The notes under the pieces were generated by a model. It did no database searches. It saw only the letters and a program-made list of their open reading frames with translations, and was not told the origin of the DNA. The position numbers and the translations under genes are program-made. A stretch of DNA of 64,000 nt from Advenella kashmirensis W13003 (GTDB lineage Bacteria > Pseudomonadota > Gammaproteobacteria > Burkholderiales > Burkholderiaceae_B): contig NZ_KI650979.1 in the NCBI RefSeq assembly GCF_000506985.1, positions 2,108,710-2,172,709 on the forward strand. The letters run 5' to 3'. Positions 18,314-26,844 of the stretch are shown piece after piece. Numbering within the stretch: position 1 is the first letter of the stretch; each line of letters opens with the position of its first letter.

Positions 18314-19036
18314 ATGATGAACTTGTCTAGACAAGATGAACCGCTCTACCAGACACTGGCTTCCACGATTCGGGCCGAGTTGTCTATGTATAAGCCGGGT
18401 GATTTGCTGCCGGGCGAGCTGCGGCTGGCACAGCGGTTCGATGTCAATCGCCATACGGTGCGACGGGCTCTCGATTTGCTGGTGCAAGAGGGCAATATCA
18501 TCCGGATCAAGGGGAAGGGCACCAAAGTATTGACCCGTCCGCTTTTATATCCGGTGCAGGCCAAAAGCGCGTACACCGATCAGTTTGCGGCCATGGGCCA
18601 TTCAGCCCGGGCCCAACTGCTCAAAATCTATCGACGTGAAGCGAACCACGATGAACTCACACAACTGGCCCTGGCGCCGGGCAGCACGGTTCTTGAATAT
18701 CGCACCTTGCGGTTTATTGATGACGAACCCATCAGCGTGATGACGCATTTTTTCTCGTCCGGGTATGAGGCGCTGCTGCAGGATTACAAACGTGATTCCA
18801 TGCGCCAGTATCTGAAAGAGCGCGGCTGTGAACTGCAGCGCGCGTCCAGTGTCATCGGGGCCCGGCTGCCGACGATCGATGAAGCAGCCCGTCTGCTGAT
18901 TCCGCAATCGGCGCCGGTCCTGACAGTGACCACCCTATCCAAAAATCAGCACGGTCATCCCGTCGAACTGACGTTTTCTGTCAGTCGCGCCGACCGTTTT
19001 CAATATCAGGTCGTTTTGAACGGAGAACACACATGA
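18314..19036 (+). CDS. phnF: GntR/HutC-family regulator of phosphonate utilisation
   Basis: 240 aa regulator: N-terminal GntR winged helix (PLYQTLASTIRAEL, then RLAQRFDVNRHTVRRALDLL at residues ~46-65) and a C-terminal UTRA ligand-binding domain. Start is ATG 18314 or the adjacent ATG 18317. No normal ribosome site is present because the phnE hairpin occupies that position. A perfect palindrome CTTGTCTAGACAAG covers codons 3-8, so self-repression is likely. It overlaps phnG by 4 bp. Confidence 0.93.
   Translation: MMNLSRQDEPLYQTLASTIRAELSMYKPGDLLPGELRLAQRFDVNRHTVRRALDLLVQEGNIIRIKGKGTKVLTRPLLYPVQAKSAYTDQFAAMGHSARAQLLKIYRREANHDELTQLALAPGSTVLEYRTLRFIDDEPISVMTHFFSSGYEALLQDYKRDSMRQYLKERGCELQRASSVIGARLPTIDEAARLLIPQSAPVLTVTTLSKNQHGHPVELTFSVSRADRFQYQVVLNGEHT
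18321..18335. promoter_or_regulatory. Candidate PhnF operator (ACTTGTCTAGACAAG)
   Basis: Perfect 14-bp palindrome CTTGTCTAGACAAG (18322-18335) inside the first codons of phnF. Its core GTCTAGAC fits the GT-M-TAKAC pattern known for HutC-subfamily GntR regulators. The left half recurs twice upstream of phnC. Confidence 0.55.
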
Positions 19037-19482
19037 AAGCGGACTTTGTCCCGAATGAGCGGCAACGCTGGATGCAGGTCCTTGCGCGCGCAGGCGATGC
19101 ATTGACTGAATACGAATCCCGCCTTGCCGACAGACCCTACCAGTGCATACGCAAGCCCGAAACCGGCATGGCCATGGTGCGTGGTCGCACCGGCGGCACC
19201 GGCCAGGCATTCAATCTGGGCGAGATGACGGTCACGCGTTGCGTCGTGCAATTGCAGGACGGTCGTGCCGGCTACAGTTATATTGCCGGACGCAACAAGC
19301 GTCATGCTGAACTGGCTGCCCTGGCTGACGCCTTGCTGTTGGGCGAGGAGAAAACCGAGCTGATGCAGTCAATGATCGAACCGCTGGCCCGGGCTCAGTT
19401 AAAGGCCCGCCAGGACCGGGAGGCCGAGGTTGCCGCGTCCAAAGTGGATTTCTTTACCCTTCTGCGAGGAGAAAACGAATGA
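19033..19482 (+). CDS. phnG: C-P lyase core subunit PhnG
   Basis: 149 aa subunit of the PhnGHIJ core complex that displaces the ATP base with phosphonate and supports radical C-P bond cleavage. The N-terminal NERQRWMQVLARA segment and KPETGMAMVRGRTGGTGQAF match PhnG. ATG overlaps the phnF stop and its own stop overlaps the phnH start by 4 bp. Confidence 0.93.
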   Translation: MKADFVPNERQRWMQVLARAGDALTEYESRLADRPYQCIRKPETGMAMVRGRTGGTGQAFNLGEMTVTRCVVQLQDGRAGYSYIAGRNKRHAELAALADALLLGEEKTELMQSMIEPLARAQLKARQDREAEVAASKVDFFTLLRGENE

Positions 19483-20063
19483 ATGCCCCAGTCTTGGTTC
19501 CTGCCTTTGAAGACCCGGTACTGAATGCCCAGACGAGTTTTCGTGCCGCCCTCAAGGCCATGTCCGAACCGGGCATTGTGACGCAGCTGGATTTTGCCGA
19601 CGCCCTTGAGCAGATGCATCCCGCAACGTTTTGCCTTGCGCTGACGCTGTTTGACGATGAAACGAAAGTGTGGCTGAGTCCGGCCATGGACACCCCCGCG
19701 ATCCGGGCCAATCTGGCGTTCCATTGTGCCTGCCCCGTTGTTGACGAACCGCAGCAGGCCGACCTGGCCATTATTGCCGCAGGCGATGTTGACTGTTTGA
19801 ATCAGTTCCGCACCGGAACCGACCGGGACCCGGAGTTGTCCTGCACGGTGATTATCCAGCTCGACTCGTTGCAAGGTGGCCGCTCCATCGTCCTGAAGGG
19901 ACCCGGCATCGAATCGGAGCGCGAGATTGCACCACCGCTGAACGACGCCTTCTGGGCTGCGCGCGAGCAGGTAAACGAATTTCCCTGCGGACTGGATTTT
20001 TTCATGACCAGCAAGCGTCAGTTGATGGCCCTGCCGCGCAGTACCGCGGCTCGGATGAAATAG
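19479..20063 (+). CDS. phnH: C-P lyase core subunit PhnH
   Basis: 194 aa PhnH, a PLP-transferase-like fold without PLP and a required partner of PhnGIJ. QTSFRAALKAMSEPG at residues ~14-28 and the C-terminal FPCGLDFFMTSKRQLMALPR are typical. Starts inside the last codons of phnG (ATGA overlap). Confidence 0.93.
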   Translation: MNAPVLVPAFEDPVLNAQTSFRAALKAMSEPGIVTQLDFADALEQMHPATFCLALTLFDDETKVWLSPAMDTPAIRANLAFHCACPVVDEPQQADLAIIAAGDVDCLNQFRTGTDRDPELSCTVIIQLDSLQGGRSIVLKGPGIESEREIAPPLNDAFWAAREQVNEFPCGLDFFMTSKRQLMALPRSTAARMK

Positions 20064-20072
20064 GAGAACACT

Positions 20073-21242
20073 ATGTATGTTGCCGTAAAGGGCGGTGAAG
20101 CCGCCATCGAGAACGCGCATCGGCTGCTGGATCAGAAACGGCGGGGCGATACGCAGGTGCCGCCTTTGTCATTGCGCCAGATCGCCGAGCAAATGCCGCT
20201 GGCCGTGGCCCGTGTCATGAGCGAAGGGTCTTTGTATGACCGTGAACTGGCGGCACTGGCCATCAAGCAGTCCGCCGGCGATTTGCTGGAAGCAATTTTC
20301 CTGCTGCGCGCTTATCGCACCACGCTCAGTCGCTACTGCGTCAGTGTCCCCCTGCAGACCGAGCAGATGCAGGTCGAACGGCGCATTTCTGCGACATACA
20401 AGGATTTGCCGGGCGGGCAATTGCTGGGCCCCACCTTTGATTACACGCACCGTTTGCTGGACTTCACCCTGCAGGCCGAGGGTGAAGAGCCCCTGCCTTC
20501 GGGTGGCGAGTCGGTCACGGCCACGACGAGTGAAGCTGCTGTAGCAGACGAAGCGCCGCATTTCCCACGGGTTCTGGATATCCTGGCCCAGGAAGGGCTG
20601 ATGCGTCAGGAGCGTGATAGCGCCGCAGCAGTGCCTGACATCACCCGTGAACCCCTGGATTTTCCGAGCAACCGGATGCAGCGCCTGCAGGCGCTGGCGC
20701 GCGGTGACGAAGGCTTTCTGCTGGCGCTGGGTTATTCCACACAGCGCGGGTATGGCCGTAATCACCCCTTTGCCGGCGAAATCCGGATCGGCTTTACAGA
20801 AGTCTGGCTGGAACCCGAAGAGCTGGATTTTGCCGTGCCGGTGGGCGACATTGAAGTGACCGAATGCGAAATGGTCAACCAGTTTGTCGGCTCAAAGGAT
20901 GAGCCCGCGCAGTTTACGCGAGGCTATGGGCTGGCCTTTGGTTATAACGAACGCAAGGTTATGGGCATGGCGCTGGTGGATCGCGCCTTGTGTGCGAACG
21001 ACTATGACGAAGAGATCACTTCGCCGGCACAACGCGAAGAGTTTGTGCTCATGCACTGCGATAACGTCGAGGCGGCCGGCTTTGTATCACATTTGAAATT
21101 GCCGCATTACGTTGATTTCCAGGCCGAACTGGAGCTGATCCGCAAAATGAGAAAGCGCGACGATCAGACCAGGCGCGGCGACGAGATCCAGTCTGATTCA
21201 CCGGCCGTGATGGCCGGGCAGCAAGAGGAGAAACGGGCATGA
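20073..21242 (+). CDS. phnI: C-P lyase core subunit PhnI
   Basis: 389 aa; in E. coli PhnI is the nucleosidase-like subunit that joins phosphonate to the ribose of MgATP with PhnG, PhnH and PhnL. MYVAVKGGEAAIENAH opens the protein as in the family, and GYGRNHPFAGEIRIG is conserved. TAGGAGAAC gives a clear ribosome site. Length fits if the Ala/Glu-rich insert near residues ~145-165 is counted. Ends in a 4-bp overlap with phnJ. Confidence 0.94.
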   Translation: MYVAVKGGEAAIENAHRLLDQKRRGDTQVPPLSLRQIAEQMPLAVARVMSEGSLYDRELAALAIKQSAGDLLEAIFLLRAYRTTLSRYCVSVPLQTEQMQVERRISATYKDLPGGQLLGPTFDYTHRLLDFTLQAEGEEPLPSGGESVTATTSEAAVADEAPHFPRVLDILAQEGLMRQERDSAAAVPDITREPLDFPSNRMQRLQALARGDEGFLLALGYSTQRGYGRNHPFAGEIRIGFTEVWLEPEELDFAVPVGDIEVTECEMVNQFVGSKDEPAQFTRGYGLAFGYNERKVMGMALVDRALCANDYDEEITSPAQREEFVLMHCDNVEAAGFVSHLKLPHYVDFQAELELIRKMRKRDDQTRRGDEIQSDSPAVMAGQQEEKRA

Positions 21243-22093
21243 ATGCCAGTGCAGAACCCTATAATTTTGCCTACCTGGACGAGCAGACCAAACGCATGAT
21301 TCGTCGCGCGCTGCTCAAGGCGGTAGCCATTCCGGGCTATCAGGTTCCTTTTGGTGGGCGCGAGATGCCGTTGCCTTATGGCTGGGGCACGGGCGGCATG
21401 CAATTGACCGCCGCAATTTTGGGACGTGATGACGTGCTCAAGGTCATTGACCAGGGCGCGGACGATACGACCAATGCCGTGTCGATCCGGCGCTTTTTCT
21501 CCCGTACGGCGGGAGTGCGCACGACCGTGGACACCACCGAAGCCACCGTGATCCAGACCCGTCACCGCATTCCGGAAACGGCACTGGCCAATGATCAGAT
21601 CATGGTGTTCCAGGTGCCGATTCCAGAACCCTTGCGATTTATTGAACCGTCCGAGACCGAGACCAAAACGATGCATGCGCTGAACGATTACGGCGTGATG
21701 CATGTCAAACTGTATGAAGACATTGCCCGTTACGGACACATCGCAACGGCCTATGCCTATCCGGTATTGGTGGATGGCCGTTATGTCATGGACCCGTCGC
21801 CCATTCCGAAGTTCGACAATCCGAAATTGCATCGCAGTGCGGCGCTGATGCTGTTTGGCGCAGGCCGTGAAAAGCGTCTGTATGCAGTGCCACCCTACAC
21901 GGAAGTCGCCAGTCTGGATTTTGAAGATCATCCCTTTGAAATACAGAAGTGGGATCACAGTTGTGCGATCTGCGGTTCCACGGAATCGTTTCTGGACGAA
22001 ATTATTACCGATGACAAAGGCAGTCGTGAATTTGTCTGCTCGGATACTGATTATTGTGCCCAGCGCGTGGCGCAGGCAGAGGTGGAAAAATGA
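21239..22093 (+). CDS. phnJ: C-P lyase radical-SAM catalytic subunit
   Basis: 284 aa enzyme that cleaves the carbon-phosphorus bond of ribose-1-phosphonate-5-phosphate by S-adenosylmethionine radical chemistry. The non-canonical 4Fe-4S ligands and the catalytic cysteine all appear present: Cys242 and Cys245 (CAICG), Cys267 and Cys273. The glycine near position 33 (IPGYQVPFGG) corresponds to the glycyl-radical residue proposed in E. coli. Its TGA overlaps the phnK ATG. Confidence 0.95.
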   Translation: MNASAEPYNFAYLDEQTKRMIRRALLKAVAIPGYQVPFGGREMPLPYGWGTGGMQLTAAILGRDDVLKVIDQGADDTTNAVSIRRFFSRTAGVRTTVDTTEATVIQTRHRIPETALANDQIMVFQVPIPEPLRFIEPSETETKTMHALNDYGVMHVKLYEDIARYGHIATAYAYPVLVDGRYVMDPSPIPKFDNPKLHRSAALMLFGAGREKRLYAVPPYTEVASLDFEDHPFEIQKWDHSCAICGSTESFLDEIITDDKGSREFVCSDTDYCAQRVAQAEVEK

Positions 22094-22920
22094 GTGCATT
22101 ACAGGCTATCAATAACGAGGCGCAATGCAATATGCCCAACGGCGACGCCATTGAGCCGCTGTTTCAGGTAAGCGATATCACCCGTCTTTTCGGACCGGAC
22201 AAAGGGTGCCAGGCGGTCAGCTTCGAGTTGTACCCAGGTGAAGTGCTGGGCATCGTGGGTGAATCGGGCTCGGGCAAGTCGACGCTGCTCAATGTACTGT
22301 CCGGGCGTTGTCAACCGGACGCAGGAACTATTCACTATCGCCAGAGCGATGGTGTGCTGACCGATCTGTATGCGTCGTCTGAGGCCCGGCGGCGCACCTT
22401 GCTGCGCACCGAGTGGGGCTTTGTCGAACAGAATCCGCGCGACGGCCTGCGCATGACAGTGTCGGCCGGCGCCAATATCGGTGAACGTCTGATGGCGCAG
22501 GGCGTGCGTAACTACGGTACGTTGCGTACCGAGTCCCTGCGCTGGCTGCATCAGGTGGAAATCGATGCGTCGCGTATCGATGATCTGCCGCGCACCTTTT
22601 CCGGTGGTATGCAACAGCGATTGCAGATCGCCCGCAATCTGGTTTCCCATCCGAGCCTGGTGTTCATGGATGAGCCCACGGGTGGACTGGATGTGTCGGT
22701 CCAGGCACGATTGCTGGATATGCTGCGTGCACTGGTGCGTGATCTGGGTCTGGCGGTGATTATTGTGACGCATGATCTGGCCGTGGCGCGCCTGCTGGCA
22801 GACCGGCTGATGGTCATGCGCCGCTCGCGTGTCGTCGAAAGCGGGTTGACCGATCAGATTCTGGATGATCCACAGCACCCTTATACCCAATTGCTGGTCT
22901 CGTCTGTATTGCAGCCGTGA
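22090..22920 (+). CDS. phnK: C-P lyase ABC-type ATPase PhnK
   Basis: 276 aa ABC ATPase that docks on the PhnGHIJ core; not a transporter component. Walker [12 protein letters not shown], signature FSGGMQQRLQ, Walker B LVFMDEP. The ATG at 22090 overlaps the phnJ stop (ATGA); upstream in-frame codons lie within phnJ. Confidence 0.93.
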   Translation: MSALQAINNEAQCNMPNGDAIEPLFQVSDITRLFGPDKGCQAVSFELYPGEVLGIVGESGSGKSTLLNVLSGRCQPDAGTIHYRQSDGVLTDLYASSEARRRTLLRTEWGFVEQNPRDGLRMTVSAGANIGERLMAQGVRNYGTLRTESLRWLHQVEIDASRIDDLPRTFSGGMQQRLQIARNLVSHPSLVFMDEPTGGLDVSVQARLLDMLRALVRDLGLAVIIVTHDLAVARLLADRLMVMRRSRVVESGLTDQILDDPQHPYTQLLVSSVLQP

Positions 22921-22954
22921 TATCACACATGCAATCAACGCATTCGGAGAAATA

Positions 22955-23659
22955 ATGAATACCGTTCTGGAAGTAAACAATCTGTCCAAGACATTTACCC
23001 TGCATCAGCAGCAGGGCGTGCAACTGCATGTCCTGGATGCCATCAGCTTTTCGGTCAGCGCCGGAGAGTGCGTGGTGCTTCATGGTCAGTCGGGTGCCGG
23101 CAAATCAACGCTGCTGCGCACGCTCTATGGAAACTACCTGCCCGGCGCCGGTTCCATCCGGGTTCGTCACCGCGACGCGATGACGGAGCTGGTCGGTGCC
23201 GCACCGCGCCAGATCATGCAGGTTCGCCGCGAGACGATGGGCTACGTCAGCCAGTTTCTGCGTGTGATTCCGCGCGTCAACTGTCTGGATGTCGTCAGCG
23301 AGCCTGCCCTGCAGCGTGGGTGGGATGCGCAACAGGCACGGGATCGTGCAGCGGATCTGTTGTCGCGACTGAATATCCCGCAGCGCTTGTGGTCGCTGGC
23401 GCCCAATACCTTTTCGGGCGGTGAGCAGCAGCGCGTCAATATTGCACGCGGCTTCATGGTTAACTGGCCCCTGATGCTGCTGGACGAGCCCACGGCGTCG
23501 CTGGACGAGACAAATCGTGAGGTGGTGCTGGACATGATCGGTGAAGCCCGTGCAGCGGGTTCTGCACTGATCGGTATTTTTCATGACAAGGCTGCCCGCG
23601 AAGTCGTGGCCGACCGTAGTCTGGATATCGCAACCAGGGAGATGAAACATGTTGCGTGA
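22955..23659 (+). CDS. phnL: C-P lyase ABC-type ATPase PhnL
   Basis: 234 aa ABC ATPase that works with PhnGHI in forming the phosphonate-nucleotide intermediate. Walker A GQSGAGKSTLL, signature FSGGEQQRVN, Walker B LMLLDEP. ATG 22955 is preceded by CGGAGA; an in-frame extension to 22865 overlaps phnK and is not family-like. The 34-bp gap to phnK is one of the widest in the lyase part of the operon. Confidence 0.93.
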   Translation: MNTVLEVNNLSKTFTLHQQQGVQLHVLDAISFSVSAGECVVLHGQSGAGKSTLLRTLYGNYLPGAGSIRVRHRDAMTELVGAAPRQIMQVRRETMGYVSQFLRVIPRVNCLDVVSEPALQRGWDAQQARDRAADLLSRLNIPQRLWSLAPNTFSGGEQQRVNIARGFMVNWPLMLLDEPTASLDETNREVVLDMIGEARAAGSALIGIFHDKAAREVVADRSLDIATREMKHVA

Positions 23660-24794
23660 ACGTATTATCACAAATGCAAAAATCGTGACCGCTACGGATG
23701 TCATCAAAGGCACCGTGGCGTTGCGTGATGGCAAAATCCACGACATCAGCGAAGGCAATAGCGCGTTGCCGGCGGCAGAAAACTGGGATGGCGACTATGT
23801 CATTCCCGGCCTGATCGAGCTGCACACGGACAACCTTGAAAAGTATATGAATCCACGTCCCGGTGTGGACTGGCCTTCTGAAAACGCGGTGCTTGCGCAC
23901 GACGCGCAGATTGTCGGAGCGGCGATCACAACGGTATTTGATGCGCTGTCTATTGGTGACGTCAATCCCAAGGGGCAACGCCTGTTGCAACTGCCCAAAA
24001 TGGTCGATGCAATTTCGCATGCCGCCGGCGAAGGGCATATGCGTGCCGAACACCGGTTGCACTTGCGTTGCGAAGTGAGTCATGAAAAAACACTGGGGAT
24101 TTTCGAAGACCTGGTAGGTAATGATCTGGTGCATCTGGTATCGGTCATGGATCATACGCCAGGGCAGCGGCAGTTCGTCAAGTACGAAAAATATCGTGAG
24201 TATTACCAAGGCAAGTATCACCTGAGCGATGCCGATATGGATGCGTTTATCGTGATGCAGAAGCAGAATGCAGAGCGCTACAGCGTAGGCTACCGGCGTC
24301 GTATTGTGGATATCTGTCACGAGCGGGGACTGTCTCTTGCCAGTCACGACGATGCGACGCGCGAGCATGTGGAAGAATCAGCCGGGTTCGGCATGACAAT
24401 TGCAGAGTTTCCGACTACCCGCGAAGCGGCAGCACTCAGCCATCAGTTCGGTTTGAAAGTGCTGATGGGGGCGCCCAACGTTGTGCGTGGCGGTTCGCAT
24501 TCCGGCAATATTGCTGCCGCCGACCTGGCGCGCGAAGGCGTACTGGATATTCTGTCCAGCGATTATTATCCGGCCAGCATGCTGCAATCGGTACGGATTC
24601 TGAGTCAATCGGATCTGGACATCAGCCTGCCCGACGCCGTGAATATGGTCAGCCTGGCGCCCGCAGTCTCGGCCAATTTGCCCGATCGCGGTCAGATCCG
24701 GATTGGACTTCGCGCGGATCTGGTGCAGGTCAGGGATACGGGTAAGCAGTTCGTTGTGCAGCAGGTGTTGCGCGAAGGCCAGCGGGTATTCTGA
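23649..24794 (+). CDS. phnM: Triphosphate diphosphohydrolase PhnM
   Basis: 381 aa amidohydrolase-fold enzyme that removes diphosphate from 5-triphosphoribosyl-1-phosphonate, giving the PhnJ substrate. Metal-binding LIELHTDNLEKY near residue 56 and the later HDDATREHVEES are the family signature. Overlaps phnL by 11 bp and shares one base with the phnN start (TGATG). Confidence 0.94.
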   Translation: MLRERIITNAKIVTATDVIKGTVALRDGKIHDISEGNSALPAAENWDGDYVIPGLIELHTDNLEKYMNPRPGVDWPSENAVLAHDAQIVGAAITTVFDALSIGDVNPKGQRLLQLPKMVDAISHAAGEGHMRAEHRLHLRCEVSHEKTLGIFEDLVGNDLVHLVSVMDHTPGQRQFVKYEKYREYYQGKYHLSDADMDAFIVMQKQNAERYSVGYRRRIVDICHERGLSLASHDDATREHVEESAGFGMTIAEFPTTREAAALSHQFGLKVLMGAPNVVRGGSHSGNIAAADLAREGVLDILSSDYYPASMLQSVRILSQSDLDISLPDAVNMVSLAPAVSANLPDRGQIRIGLRADLVQVRDTGKQFVVQQVLREGQRVF

Positions 24795-25375
24795 TGCCGG
24801 GGCAACTGGTTTATATCATGGGCCCTTCGGGTTCCGGCAAGGACAGCCTGTTGCAACAGGTCGCGCAGCGTGCGGATACGCGGCTGCATTTGATGAAACG
24901 CTGCATTACGCGTTCGGCCGAATCCGAGGGCGAGGATGCATTTTCCCTGTCTCCCGCCGAGTTCGACGCCATGGAGGCGCGCGGCGAGTTTGCCATGAGC
25001 TGGCGTGCCAATGGTCTGGCCTATGGCATTCCGGCCACGCTCGATGCATTGCTCGGTCAGGGGCACACTGTTCTGGTCAACGGGTCGCGCGCCTATTGCG
25101 AACAGGCGGTGCAACGCTATCCGTCCTTGCTGGTTGTGCTGGTTCAGGTGCAGCCGCAATTGCTGATGCAGCGCCTGCTGTTGCGCGGCCGTGAGAGCCC
25201 GGAAGAAATCGCCCAGCGGCTGTCCCGCAACACCACGCTGGATACGGCCTTCACCCAGCGCCTGCGCGAACAGGGGACGCGTTTCGTGATCCTGGATAAT
25301 TCGTCTGATCTGCAAAGCGCGGCGACCGCTTTATTGAATACAATTGAATCGGTCACCTCGCTGGAGCAGCCATGA
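24794..25375 (+). CDS. phnN: Ribose 1,5-bisphosphate phosphokinase PhnN
   Basis: 193 aa kinase that makes 5-phosphoribosyl 1-diphosphate (PRPP) from ribose 1,5-bisphosphate, returning the lyase ribose to metabolism. Guanylate-kinase-like P-loop GPSGSGKDSLL near residue 9. Starts by overlap with the phnM stop and overlaps phnP by 4 bp. No phnO lies between it and phnP. Confidence 0.93.
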   Translation: MPGQLVYIMGPSGSGKDSLLQQVAQRADTRLHLMKRCITRSAESEGEDAFSLSPAEFDAMEARGEFAMSWRANGLAYGIPATLDALLGQGHTVLVNGSRAYCEQAVQRYPSLLVVLVQVQPQLLMQRLLLRGRESPEEIAQRLSRNTTLDTAFTQRLREQGTRFVILDNSSDLQSAATALLNTIESVTSLEQP

Positions 25376-26130
25376 AACTAACGTTCCTGGGAACCGGCAA
25401 CTCCGCCCAGATGCCTGTTTACAATTGTCATTGCGATGCCTGCGCGCGGGCGCAGCAGGATGCCCGTTATGCGCGGCTGCCCTGCAGCGCCTTGTTGCAG
25501 GGTAATGACGGCCAGTGGCTGATTGACAGTGGCCTGATGGATCTGACAGAGCGGTTTGCGCCGGGGGCGCTGCAGGCGATCTTTCAGACCCACTATCATG
25601 CCGATCATGCCCAGGGGTTGCTGCATCTGCGCTGGGGCGTGAATATGCGACTGCCTGTCTATGGCCCGCCCGATGAACTCGGTTTTGCGGATCTGTACAA
25701 ACATCCCGGGATCCTGGATTTTTCCGAACCGTTTCAGGCGTTCCAGGAACGGCGTTTTGACGGCTTCACTGTGACACCCTTGCCGCTGCAGCATTCCAAA
25801 CTCACCTATGGCTACCTGATTCGTCCCGATCAGGGCGCCACTCTGGCGTACCTGACCGATACGCTGGGTCTGCCAGATGACGTGCGGGATTTTCTGCGTG
25901 AACAACACCTTGACCATTGCGTACTGGATTGCTCCTATCCACCGCGAACAGAACCCGGGCGCAATCATAATGATCTGAACCAGGCATTGGCCATTCATGC
26001 CGAGATCGGGGCACAGACCACCTGGCTGACGCATGCGGGGCATGAATTGGACCGTTATTTGATGGCCCATCCCGGGTTATTGCCGGCGGGGGTGCATCAG
26101 GCATTTGACGGAGCGCATATACAACTTTAA
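25372..26130 (+). CDS. phnP: Phosphoribosyl 1,2-cyclic phosphate phosphodiesterase PhnP
   Basis: 252 aa metallo-beta-lactamase-fold enzyme that opens the cyclic phosphate released by PhnJ. The di-metal motif is HYHADHAQG, and the PhnP-specific zinc-site cysteines sit at Cys19, Cys21 and Cys24 (NCHCDAC). Last gene of the phn operon. Confidence 0.94.
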   Translation: MKLTFLGTGNSAQMPVYNCHCDACARAQQDARYARLPCSALLQGNDGQWLIDSGLMDLTERFAPGALQAIFQTHYHADHAQGLLHLRWGVNMRLPVYGPPDELGFADLYKHPGILDFSEPFQAFQERRFDGFTVTPLPLQHSKLTYGYLIRPDQGATLAYLTDTLGLPDDVRDFLREQHLDHCVLDCSYPPRTEPGRNHNDLNQALAIHAEIGAQTTWLTHAGHELDRYLMAHPGLLPAGVHQAFDGAHIQL

Positions 26131-26134
26131 TTTT

Positions 26135-26170
26135 CCGGAAATGACGGGCGCCATCAACCGTCACCGGTTT
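26135..26170 (+). terminator. Possible terminator after phnP
   Basis: Arms CCGG-aaat-GACGG and CCGTC-a-CCGG flank a loop and are followed by TTT. The stem is interrupted and the T-run is short, so this is a weak call. Confidence 0.35.
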
Positions 26171-26302
26171 AAAAATCCGGCGTAAATAATCCAGCAAACT
26201 TTGATTTTTATTAAGGCAAGTGTCAGCCCGGATGAACTAATATAAACAAGATAAGTTCTCATTTACTGTCTTCTTTATTTTTCTTTTGATGGACATATCC
26301 GA

Positions 26303-26842
26303 ATGATCAATAAATTTGCGTTGCTTGGCGCAGGTGTAGCGCTGTCCCTTTCTTTTTCTGTTCAGGCGGCCGAGTATCCCATTGGCAAACCGCATATGAA
26401 AAACGGCATGGAAATTGCCGCCGTCTACCTGCAGCCCATTACGATGGAACCGGCGGGCATGATGCGTGAAGCCAAGGATTCCGATATTCACCTGGAAGCG
26501 GATATCCATGCGACGGCAGACAACAAGAACGGGTTCGAGGAAGGCGCATGGATGCCATATCTGAATATCCAGTACAAACTCGAAAAAGAGGGCGGCAAGG
26601 TGCAGGAAGGTCCGCTCATGCCCATGGTTGCCAATGATGGCCCGCATTACGGTGATAACGTCAAGCTGCAGGGGCCTGGCAAATATAAGCTGACCTTCAT
26701 CATTGGTTCGCCCGAATCCGGCAAAATGACCCATTTCGGTCATCACACCGATAAGGAAACCGGCGTCGAAGCGTTCTGGAAGCCGTTTGAAGTCAACTAT
26801 GAATTTACCTACGCTGGTACGGGTAAAAAAGGCGGATACTGA
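26303..26842 (+). CDS. ftrA: Periplasmic iron-binding protein, P19/Tp34 family (FtrA-like)
   Basis: 179 aa periplasmic protein of the P19 family that binds iron, often together with copper, and hands it to the Ftr1 permease. Signal peptide at residues ~1-23 (cleavage after SVQA). Conserved YPIGKPHMKNGMEIAAVYL, DIHLEADIHA and GPHYGDNVK segments hold the candidate Met, Glu and His ligands. First of four tightly spaced genes that match Bordetella/Brucella ftrABCD. The ~170 bp upstream is AT-rich (GATAAGttctCATTTAC near 26250) but is not a convincing Fur box. Confidence 0.88.
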   Translation: MINKFALLGAGVALSLSFSVQAAEYPIGKPHMKNGMEIAAVYLQPITMEPAGMMREAKDSDIHLEADIHATADNKNGFEEGAWMPYLNIQYKLEKEGGKVQEGPLMPMVANDGPHYGDNVKLQGPGKYKLTFIIGSPESGKMTHFGHHTDKETGVEAFWKPFEVNYEFTYAGTGKKGGY

Positions 26843-26844
26843 TC

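Noticed and set aside
22099-22989. 296-codon minus-strand frame opposite phnK
   Set aside because: Shadow of an ABC ATPase with clear Walker motifs on the plus strand.
26245-26267. Fur box before ftrA
   Set aside because: GATAAG and CATTTAC half-elements are present but the spacing and the middle repeat do not fit the 19-bp Fur consensus.
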